From positions 2,767,501-2,831,500 of the forward strand of contig CP130629.1 in assembly GCA_030644725.1 (NCBI GenBank): a stretch of DNA of 64,000 bases. The letters run 5' to 3'. This DNA comes from Candidatus Electrothrix communis. GTDB taxonomy: Bacteria > Desulfobacterota > Desulfobulbia > Desulfobulbales > Desulfobulbaceae. This document shows positions 55,153 through 62,962 of this stretch, one piece after another (position 1 is the first letter of the stretch; the number at the start of each line of letters is the position of its first letter). The notes under the pieces were generated by a model. That model saw only the letters and a program-made list of their open reading frames with translations. It was not told the DNA's origin and did not search any database. A program made the translations under genes and the position numbers.

Positions 55153-58140
55153 ATGAATAACGAACACGAACAAAGTCCTGCAACACCGAAAGCAGCCTTA
55201 AATCAACTCAAAGAATGGCAGGAGTTAATCGGCTACATTGCTGCTGGGCTTACAGGTGTTCTTGGCACTTTTCTGAGCGGTGGCGCAGTTCAGATTGCGA
55301 GCACGGCTCTTGCCGCTGTTGCTGTGGCTGCCGGAGGCTGGCAGGTACGACGTTCGCGGCGGCGAAAAAAACAACAGGTCGAGCAGGAACGACTTTGGGA
55401 AGAACGGCGTAAGCAACCACGGGCAGCCTTTCGCAATCTGTCACCTTTTGAGGAGCAGGACGAGCTACCCGGTCAAGACCGCAAACAACAGGCTCGTTCT
55501 ATAGCTGTACGTATTGTCAACGATGATTTCCGATTTGGCATTATCTGCGGTGAGTCCGGCGCTGGTAAAACCTCATTGCTCCGTGCTGAAGTGATGCGCT
55601 ACATCCAGGCAAACGGATGGGAGCCTGTCTATATTCGTACTCCACGGCTGCTGACCGAAAATACCCTTGTAGATAATCCAGCTTGCGAACGACTGTCAGC
55701 AAAGCTTGACGCCTTTGCGCAGGAGCATATTCCGACAAATGCCTGTGTGCTCATTCTTGACCAGTTCGAGGAATGGTTTATCGCATACCGCGAGCCAGAG
55801 GCCCGTGCCCTGATGGGCCGCTTCATTGCCCGGCTCACAGAGCGTGTCCCGCCGGTCAAGGTGGTCTGCGCAGTTCGGCGAGAATTCCTGATGGATTTCC
55901 ATGAGCTGTCCCCAGAACTTCCTGACCCTACCCAGCCGAACAACACGTTCAGAATCCGCAATTTCACCGTTGCTCAAGCCATAGATGCAGTGCAGGAATG
56001 CGCAACAACAGACGGAATTGCTGCGGAAGAATCCTTTGCCACTGCATTGACTGCCGACTTGGAGGACAACGGCGAAATACGCCCACCGGAATTGCAAATT
56101 ATTTGCACCCACCTTGCTGAAAGTGGTGGCCTCAGCAGCAGCCAATATCAGGCCGAGGGAGGTACTGCTGGAATTCTCGCGCACTACATCAAAAATGCGC
56201 TGGAATCCTGCCGTGAGCCTGAGCTGGGCGCAAAATTACTCCGCTCACTCTGCGATTTCCCCACAAGAACCAAGAGACCTTCGAAAACCTTAACCGAGCT
56301 GGCTACCGATATCGGCGGAATAGCCGGAAGGAGGACAATTGCCGCGTTGGTCCGCACCTTTGTTTTAGCCCGCCTGCTGACAGAAGAAAAAAGAACGGGC
56401 AGCCCGGATGCCTATACTCTGATGCACGATTATCTGGTTGGTGCGGTGGAATTGGCTACCGGCGATGTCTCCACCAAGACAGAAGAGGCGAACCAGTTGC
56501 TGCGCTATTATCTTGCCCAGCAACGCGGGGTGATTCCGCTACGCAGGCTGCGTTTTATCCGGGCACATGCGGACAGACCGTTGCTGACCCAGCCGAATGC
56601 TCGGCGGCTGTTTCGCAAAAGTCTGATTACGCCAGCCTTGGTTTTAGGGGTGACGGTGTTTGTGGCGGTGCTGATGGCGGGCGGTTTGTATTTGGCGGCA
56701 ACGACAGAGATTCAATGGCGGTCTAAAGTGATTGGGCGGCATTGGGATGAAGGTGAAACAGGATTTGTACGATATTATATTTTACCTGAAAGTGAACAAG
56801 TAATCAGTGGGCTCAGACCAGAGCGTAACTCTCATATGATCACTGGCTCTGACTCTGGCAAGGAAAAAAGTGGAATGACAGTTATCAACAAAATTTGGAA
56901 TGCAAAAACTGGAATGGTAGTTGGCAGCAACAAAATACTTGACAAAAACACTGCTGTAAGCAAATGGCTACTTAGTAAAAAAGAAGACTACATAATAATA
57001 TGCGGAAGATACTCGAACAAAAGAAAGAAATGCGAATTGATAAAATTTGATGATCTATCAAGAACTGATCTTCCCTATTTAGACTTCGTATATAGTGCTA
57101 GCCTTACTAAATCTGAAGATTATATCAATTATACAACATATAATGGTAGTAATCACTACACCGCTGCTCTTTGGTCAGTAAAAGGTGAAAACATTGCCCG
57201 TCAAGTTAAAAATATTAAGAACCCTGACGACAAATGGAATATTTCATTTCAATTTAGTGCAGACAGGAATAGACTAGTCGCTCTTTCGCAAGAGATTGAT
57301 CTAGACATTATTGTTCTTTATGATACAACTACCGGCAAAAAAATAAAAAAACTGACAGATCAAGATAAAATAGGAGTTAAGGTTGCGTTGCATAGCTTGA
57401 CCAAAAAAGTTTGTACTGTATCGGAAAACTCTAGAGGCAAAATTATTCAACTTTGGAATCTTAATGACGGCAGTTTTATAAGGGAACGCAACATATCGAC
57501 TTATGATGACCCTATGAGGGTGCATTTTACAAATGATGGTCGATATATTTTTCTTGGTCAATATCACGCTAATTTTGATATAGTTACAACTTATGACTTA
57601 AAACCTGCGTACGGGGTGAAATGCGGAGACATGCATCTTGGTAATGACAAAGACAAGCACTCAGCACCTATTGTTTATTGGCGAGATAGAAAAGATGTCA
57701 AACTTTGGCACGTCAGCAAAGGAGAGCCTATCTTGCTGCAAAATATCAAACTTGGAGATAGAGACAGCGTCTCCTCCAGTACAGATATGCAGCGGGCTGT
57801 AATTTATGGACCGCTGCGTCCAACCGAACTTTGGGATGTGAACAAGAAAAAGCGGCTACGCCTGCTGACTTCCAGCAAAGATAAATACATCCGTTCTGTT
57901 GTGTTTACTATGAATGATACAGCTTTGCTAATCGAAGAAGAAAGCGAGCTCGTCTCACTTTTCGACGCCAAAGATGGCAGCCCGCTGGCGCAGCATATTT
58001 CCGACGCTGAGATTTATTACTACGACCCAGACCTGCGGCGCATTCATCTTTGGAACAGCTCCGGGCAGGTCATCCGTTACGTCGAAGGTCGTAGCTATTT
58101 CGGTTATTTTGTCCCGACAATAAAAGGAGCTTGGGAATAA
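55153..58140 (+). CDS. membrane-anchored STAND NTPase with WD40-like sensor
   Basis: 995 aa from ATG 55153 (a TTG lies two codons upstream). Two N-terminal membrane segments (IGYIAAGLTGVLGTFLSG; ASTALAAVAVAAGGW), then an nSTAND1-type NTPase. Walker A is GESGAGKTSLLR (133-144) and Walker B is VLILDQFEEWF (Asp203). RREFLMDFHEL and the winged-helix region (YTLMHDYLVGAVELA) follow. A third membrane helix (~495-517) precedes ~480 residues of beta-propeller-like repeats (SVKGENIARQ, IIQLWNLNDGSFI, LWDVNKKKRL). STAND proteins act as threat sensors. No effector domain is visible at the N-terminus. The propeller part (56.7-57.8 kb) is much more AT-rich than the rest. Confidence 0.8.
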   Translation: MNNEHEQSPATPKAALNQLKEWQELIGYIAAGLTGVLGTFLSGGAVQIASTALAAVAVAAGGWQVRRSRRRKKQQVEQERLWEERRKQPRAAFRNLSPFEEQDELPGQDRKQQARSIAVRIVNDDFRFGIICGESGAGKTSLLRAEVMRYIQANGWEPVYIRTPRLLTENTLVDNPACERLSAKLDAFAQEHIPTNACVLILDQFEEWFIAYREPEARALMGRFIARLTERVPPVKVVCAVRREFLMDFHELSPELPDPTQPNNTFRIRNFTVAQAIDAVQECATTDGIAAEESFATALTADLEDNGEIRPPELQIICTHLAESGGLSSSQYQAEGGTAGILAHYIKNALESCREPELGAKLLRSLCDFPTRTKRPSKTLTELATDIGGIAGRRTIAALVRTFVLARLLTEEKRTGSPDAYTLMHDYLVGAVELATGDVSTKTEEANQLLRYYLAQQRGVIPLRRLRFIRAHADRPLLTQPNARRLFRKSLITPALVLGVTVFVAVLMAGGLYLAATTEIQWRSKVIGRHWDEGETGFVRYYILPESEQVISGLRPERNSHMITGSDSGKEKSGMTVINKIWNAKTGMVVGSNKILDKNTAVSKWLLSKKEDYIIICGRYSNKRKKCELIKFDDLSRTDLPYLDFVYSASLTKSEDYINYTTYNGSNHYTAALWSVKGENIARQVKNIKNPDDKWNISFQFSADRNRLVALSQEIDLDIIVLYDTTTGKKIKKLTDQDKIGVKVALHSLTKKVCTVSENSRGKIIQLWNLNDGSFIRERNISTYDDPMRVHFTNDGRYIFLGQYHANFDIVTTYDLKPAYGVKCGDMHLGNDKDKHSAPIVYWRDRKDVKLWHVSKGEPILLQNIKLGDRDSVSSSTDMQRAVIYGPLRPTELWDVNKKKRLRLLTSSKDKYIRSVVFTMNDTALLIEEESELVSLFDAKDGSPLAQHISDAEIYYYDPDLRRIHLWNSSGQVIRYVEGRSYFGYFVPTIKGAWE

Positions 58141-58524
58141 GCGAGTACTTCAGAAAGAAAACCCGCCCGTTGGCAATTGGACGCCAATTTTGCCCAGCAA
58201 AAGGTGCTGGTGATTATGGTTTCCAGCCTTGATGAGACCTCACGTAAACGCGGGAGCTTGGAATATTTGCTGGCCCAGGCTGCGGAACTCCACATTCCTC
58301 TGGAGCGAAAAGAGGGATTCAAGGCTCTTGATCAACTGAGACAGGAAGAGCAACTGGCCTATGCCGATGGCGGCTACAGCTTTATGGTGGCGCTGTACCG
58401 CCGCTGGATTTTCTGGTATTATCCACCGGAACGGTTTAGAGAAAGCCTTTAAGGCTGTCGAAGCAACACTCTCCGCTCTGCCAAAACACAGAGATACGAC
58501 ACAAGAGGAACACCCCAATGCCTG
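58141..58524 (+). pseudogene. decayed frame following the STAND gene
   Basis: Directly after the STAND stop, the same frame stays open to 58452: ASTSERKPARWQLDANFAQQ, KVLVIMVSSLDETSRKRGSL, EYLLAQAAELHIPLERKEGF. It has only a TTG as possible start. At GGTTT (~58434) the sense moves to another frame (LEKAFKAVEATLSALPKHRD) and ends at TGA overlapping the next gene's ATG (ATGCCTGA). It could be a former separate gene or a C-terminal part of the STAND protein cut off by the TAA. Family not recognised. Confidence 0.45.
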
Positions 58525-60329
58525 AAATAAAAATATGGCCCGTGGAAGAAATGGTCCACGAGGACGAATTCACCGACCGGGTGGAACTTCTGCGGGAGCT
58601 GGACCAGTGGGTCGCGGCAATCCAGCGCATGGCCGCATCAAGCACAGCCCTGATCGCACCCCGCAGAATCGGCAAAACCGTGTTCCTGGACCGGTTAGTC
58701 AACACCGTCTTCTTTAAACCGGAGTACAAGGTCGCCCCGTTTTACTTCAAGATGACCAGAGAAAAGCGAACCCTCAGGGAATTCCTTCTTGAATACGCGA
58801 CCACTTTTTTCCGCCAATACCTAGCCTATTGCGAACAGGATGCAATTTTTTTCAGTCAGGATGTCGAGCTGGAAGAACTTCTGGAATACAAAACAACCCA
58901 TAAGGCGGGCATAATGGCGCAGGAGTATATACAACGTTTCGTACGACGCTATAATCGCCACGGAGATGAAGATGCTCTGATCCACTGGGACACCTTTATC
59001 CGGGTACCGGAACGGCTCGGTTCCCATTCCGGCACCAGGGTAGCGGTGATCATTGACGAGTTCCAGGACATGCAGACCTCTATTTATAATATGCCCAAAG
59101 AATTAATGGATGCCAAGGATCGTTCGGAGGGATATGGTGCCATTCGGCTGGCCAACACCTTTGATCGGCAGTCCCAGAGCCGCAAGGCCCCTATGCTGGT
59201 CTCTGGTTCCGCAGTGACGATGGTTTTCAAAACAGTTATGGGCGGCCCCCTGGGCGGACGATTTGACTTTACGTATATGAAACCTCTGTCCGTGCCGGAC
59301 GGAGCTGCACTCCTGCACACCTCCTTAAAATACTACGCTCTGCCGGAACAAACGATCACTCCAGAGCTGGCCCTGTATGCCAGTGCTCAGGTGGGCGGGC
59401 ATCCGTATTATATCTACTGCCTGGCAACCTCCAAATGCGAGGGCAAAGAATTTACAGATGAACACTCTATCGAGCGGATTATTCGTTACGAGATTGAAAA
59501 CGGCAAGATCTACGGCTTCTGGCGGACCCATTTCGACAACAACCGGGAGCAGATCAATAAAGATGATGACACAGAACTGGGAAAAAAAATCATCTATTAC
59601 TTCACCAGCTATAATAATCAGCCCGTAGACACCAAGGCCATAGCGGACAAACTCAGGGTGCCGAAAAAGGCGGTGGCAAAGAAGATCGAAAAACTCTATG
59701 CCGCCGACCTAGTCTACCGAAGCGCGGAAAAATTCTACAGTTTCAACGATATCTGCCTGATGCGTTTTATCAAATTTGTCTATGAACAGGATCTGGAAGG
59801 AGTCGATGAAATTGACCTGAGTCAGCAAGGAATGATCAACACCATGAAGGGAAAATTCCTGGAAATGGTTACCGAGGTATCCATGCTGAAATTTAACCAT
59901 GAACAGCTACCCGGTTCCTGGTTCGGGAGAACCGACGAGATGGAGGTGCCGCTGTTTCAGTACGTCAGAACGCAGACCGTCAAAGCGTCAACAAGCCCTG
60001 CCTATCAGATTGATGTACTGGGCAGAGAACAGAAAGAAAACAGGGTCTGGCTCTGCGAATGCAAATATACCCGAGCTGCTCTGGGCCTTGCCCAAGTGGA
60101 AAAACTGGAAAACGCGGCCAGTGCCCTCTGCCGAGAAATGGAAGAGGAAGGGCGACCGATCCCGGATATCCGATTCTGGCTGATTTCCACCGGCGGTTTT
60201 ACCGGCGAGGTTCAGGAGCTTGTCCGCAGTCGGGAGGATATATATGCCTCGGATTATGACGGGATCAACAGTATCTTCAAGACCTTTGGCGGCAATTACT
60301 CCATTCCTTTATTCGCGGAGCATAATTGA
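58518..60329 (+). CDS. AAA ATPase with PD-(D/E)XK nuclease domain, paralog 2
   Basis: 603 aa, same architecture as the protein at 16304: APRRIGKTVFLDRL, VAVIIDEFQDMQ, MLVSGSAVTMVFKTV, winged helix with DTKAIADKLRVPKKAVAKKI, and nuclease elements GKFLEMVTEV, QIDVLG and CECKYT. It is about 80% identical overall, but residues ~110-170 (FSQDVELEELLEYKTTHKAG...RVPERLGSHSG) diverge sharply from paralogs 1 and 3, with near identity on both sides. GAGGA precedes the ATG. It lies behind the STAND region and 86 bases before paralog 3, so the two are likely cotranscribed. Confidence 0.78.
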   Translation: MPEIKIWPVEEMVHEDEFTDRVELLRELDQWVAAIQRMAASSTALIAPRRIGKTVFLDRLVNTVFFKPEYKVAPFYFKMTREKRTLREFLLEYATTFFRQYLAYCEQDAIFFSQDVELEELLEYKTTHKAGIMAQEYIQRFVRRYNRHGDEDALIHWDTFIRVPERLGSHSGTRVAVIIDEFQDMQTSIYNMPKELMDAKDRSEGYGAIRLANTFDRQSQSRKAPMLVSGSAVTMVFKTVMGGPLGGRFDFTYMKPLSVPDGAALLHTSLKYYALPEQTITPELALYASAQVGGHPYYIYCLATSKCEGKEFTDEHSIERIIRYEIENGKIYGFWRTHFDNNREQINKDDDTELGKKIIYYFTSYNNQPVDTKAIADKLRVPKKAVAKKIEKLYAADLVYRSAEKFYSFNDICLMRFIKFVYEQDLEGVDEIDLSQQGMINTMKGKFLEMVTEVSMLKFNHEQLPGSWFGRTDEMEVPLFQYVRTQTVKASTSPAYQIDVLGREQKENRVWLCECKYTRAALGLAQVEKLENAASALCREMEEEGRPIPDIRFWLISTGGFTGEVQELVRSREDIYASDYDGINSIFKTFGGNYSIPLFAEHN

Positions 60330-60415
60330 CCGGTATATTGGAAAAAGAGATATGATCGGCTTGCAGCATAAACACATGCATTCATCAAGCCGCAATAAAC
60401 ACGAGGAACACCCCG

Positions 60416-62251
60416 ATGCCTGAAATTCCTGAAATAAAAATATGGCCCGTGGAAGAAATGGTCCACGAGGACGAATTCACCGACCGGGTGGAACTCCTGC
60501 GCGAGCTCGACCTGTGGATCGCCGCAATCCAACACATGGGCTCACCAAGCACGGCCCTGATAGCCCCGCGCAGGCTCGGCAAAACCGTGTTCCTGGACCG
60601 GTTGGTCAATACGGTCTTTTTCAAGCCCGAGTATAAGGTCGCCCCGTTTTACTTCAAAATGACTCGGGAAAAACGGACGCTCAGGGAGTTCCTCCTGGTG
60701 TATGCAACCACCTTTTATCGCCAATATATAGCCTACTGTGAGCAGGACGCGATTCTCTTCAGAAATACAAACATGGATCTGGCAAACCTCCTGAACCGCC
60801 GTGCCACATCGACAGCCGGTCGATGTGCCCAGGAACGTGCAGAAATCTTCCTTGAACGCTATAACCGGGGCAGCGACGAGAACGCCCTGCTCCATTGGGA
60901 TGCCTTTATCAGCGAGCCTGAAGAACTGGCCTCGTTTACCGACACAAGAGCAGCCGTGATCATCGACGAATTCCAGGACATGCAGTTCTTTATCTATAAC
61001 ATGCCCAAGGAATTGATGGACACTAAGGACCGTTCAGACGGGCAAGGTGCTATCAAGCTTGCTAACACCTTTGACCGGCAGGCCCAGAGCCGCAAGGCCC
61101 CGATGCTGGTTTCCGGGTCCGCAGTGACCTTGGTCTTCAGAACGGTTATGGGCGGACCGCTGGGAGGCCGCTTCGACTTTATGTACATGAAACCCATGTC
61201 TGTGCCGGACGGAGCAGCATTGCTGCACACCACCTTGAAATACTATGGACAGGGTCGGACAATCAGCCCGGAACTGGCCCTGTATGCCAGTACACAGGTG
61301 GGCGGCCATCCCTATTATCTCTATTGCTTGGCGACCTCCAAATGCGAGGGCAAAGAATTTACAGACGAACACTCTATCGAACGAATTATTCGTTACGAGA
61401 TCGAAAACGGTAAGATCTACGGCTTCTGGCGGACCCATTTCGACAACAACCGGGAACAGATCAATAAAGATGACGATTCGGAGCTGGGCAAAAAGATCAT
61501 CTACTACTTCACCCGCTATAATAATCAACCCGTAGATACCAAGGCTATCGCGGAAAAACTCAAAGTGCCCAAGAAGGCGGTGGCGAAAAAAATTGAAAAG
61601 CTCTATGCAGCAGGTCTGGTCTATCGAAGCGCGGAGAAATTCTACTCCTTCAACGACATCTGCCTGATGCGCTTTATTAAGTTTGTCTATGAGCAGGATC
61701 TGGAAGGAGTCGATGCAATTGATCTGAGTCAGCTGGGGCTGATCAACACGATGAAGGGGAAATTCCTGGAAATGGTGGCTGAGGTCTCTCTGCTCAAATT
61801 CAACCATGAACGACTGCCTGGTGCTTGGTTCGGCAAAATAGAGGAAGCAGAGGAAATAGAGGTGCCGTTATTTCAGTATGTCCGAACCCAGACCGTGAAA
61901 GCGGCTGCAAGCCCTGCGTACCAGATTGATGTGTTGGGAAAAGAACAAAACAACAACAGGGTCTGGCTCTGCGAATGCAAATATACCCGAGCTGCTCTGG
62001 GCCTTGCCCAAGTGGAAAAACTGGAAAACGCGGCCCGTGCCCTCTGCCGAGAAATAGAAGAGGAAGGGCGACCGATCCCGGATATCCGGTTCTGGTTAAT
62101 TTCTACCGGCGGTTTTACTGGCGAGGTTCAGGAGCTTGTCCGCAGTCGGAAGGATATGTACGCATCGAATTACGACGGGATCAACAGCATCTTTAAGGCG
62201 TTCGGTGGCAATTACTCCATTCCTTTGTTTTCAAAGGATCAAGCAGGATAA
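60416..62251 (+). CDS. AAA ATPase with PD-(D/E)XK nuclease domain, paralog 3
   Basis: 611 aa. P-loop APRRLGKTVFLDRL, Walker B AAVIIDEFQDMQ, sensor MLVSGSAVTLVFRTVMGGPL, winged helix, and QIDVLG/CECKYT nuclease end. In the variable block (~110-170) it resembles paralog 1 (RNTNMDLANLLNRRATSTAG), while its C-terminal third is closest to paralog 2 (AALGLAQVEKLENAA). It is thus a mosaic. Its leader, ACACGAGGAACACCCC then GATGCCTGA, copies that of paralog 2, including the tail of an upstream frame. Its 3' end overlaps the convergent M23-like gene by 59 bases. Confidence 0.78.
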   Translation: MPEIPEIKIWPVEEMVHEDEFTDRVELLRELDLWIAAIQHMGSPSTALIAPRRLGKTVFLDRLVNTVFFKPEYKVAPFYFKMTREKRTLREFLLVYATTFYRQYIAYCEQDAILFRNTNMDLANLLNRRATSTAGRCAQERAEIFLERYNRGSDENALLHWDAFISEPEELASFTDTRAAVIIDEFQDMQFFIYNMPKELMDTKDRSDGQGAIKLANTFDRQAQSRKAPMLVSGSAVTLVFRTVMGGPLGGRFDFMYMKPMSVPDGAALLHTTLKYYGQGRTISPELALYASTQVGGHPYYLYCLATSKCEGKEFTDEHSIERIIRYEIENGKIYGFWRTHFDNNREQINKDDDSELGKKIIYYFTRYNNQPVDTKAIAEKLKVPKKAVAKKIEKLYAAGLVYRSAEKFYSFNDICLMRFIKFVYEQDLEGVDAIDLSQLGLINTMKGKFLEMVAEVSLLKFNHERLPGAWFGKIEEAEEIEVPLFQYVRTQTVKAAASPAYQIDVLGKEQNNNRVWLCECKYTRAALGLAQVEKLENAARALCREIEEEGRPIPDIRFWLISTGGFTGEVQELVRSRKDMYASNYDGINSIFKAFGGNYSIPLFSKDQAG

Positions 62252-62792
62252 TCTGCTGATTTTCGCTCAGCATCTGCCAATTAAGCTGGTGCGACGGAAT
62301 GGTCTCCGGTATCCAGGCCACGGTGAAATGGAGATGAAGCGGCACGGTGCTGCGCGGATACGCTGCCAGCACGGCCAGGGGCTCTCCTTCCCCAACTTCC
62401 TGATTTATGCAGGCCTCCTCCTTTGGCTGCACATGTCCGTACACAGTGTGCAAGACAGCCCCATCCCGGAAGAACTGGTCATGGCGAATATACAATGACC
62501 AATTGAGAAAATCTTGACGCAGCTGCACCACCCGGCCCGAAAACATTGCTGGAACGAACAGACCCGAAACCATGTGACCGGGAGTAAACCAGTGCTCTTT
62601 CCCCTGCTGATCCGCATAACAGGCCAAATCAATACCTTCATGCGGGGAAATGCGCTTCTTTTGCTCACCCCACCAGAGCTGATCATCCAGAAAACACATA
62701 CCGGGCCGCCACACCCATTGCCGGAAACCGCTCGCCAAGGCCGGATTGCATGCATGTATTCTTTCAGTGAGCAGAAAAATCCAGGAAGGCAT
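62193..62792 (-). CDS. M23-like peptidase domain protein
   Basis: About 199 aa from ATG 62792; a TTG start nine codons upstream is possible. The C-terminal half carries LAS/M23 elements: ISPHEGIDLACYAD (metal His and Asp), TVYGHVQPKEE, VPLHLHFTVAW (HxH). These are the zinc ligands and catalytic His of lysostaphin-type peptidases. No signal peptide is visible, which is odd for a cell-wall enzyme; the protein may be intracellular, degenerate or act on another substrate. It converges on paralog 3 with overlapping 3' ends. Confidence 0.65.
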   Translation of the reverse strand: MPSWIFLLTERIHACNPALASGFRQWVWRPGMCFLDDQLWWGEQKKRISPHEGIDLACYADQQGKEHWFTPGHMVSGLFVPAMFSGRVVQLRQDFLNWSLYIRHDQFFRDGAVLHTVYGHVQPKEEACINQEVGEGEPLAVLAAYPRSTVPLHLHFTVAWIPETIPSHQLNWQMLSENQQIILLDPLKTKEWSNCHRTP

Positions 62793-62962
62793 GTCTATTT
62801 CTCGCACTGGAATGGACAAGAATTCTCGAAAAACCTAACAAGAATGTATTTATTTCCGTTTCCTCTTGACAGAGGAACAAAACAGGTGAAATATAGCGCG
62901 GGAACTGCAAAGAATTCCGACATCATGATCGACGTTAACTAGCTATATTTTCAAGGAGAGTC

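Noticed and set aside
61034-61807. A 257-codon minus-strand frame inside ATPase paralog 3
   Set aside because: Equivalent antisense frames occur in all three paralogs because the sense strand is conserved; no independent support.
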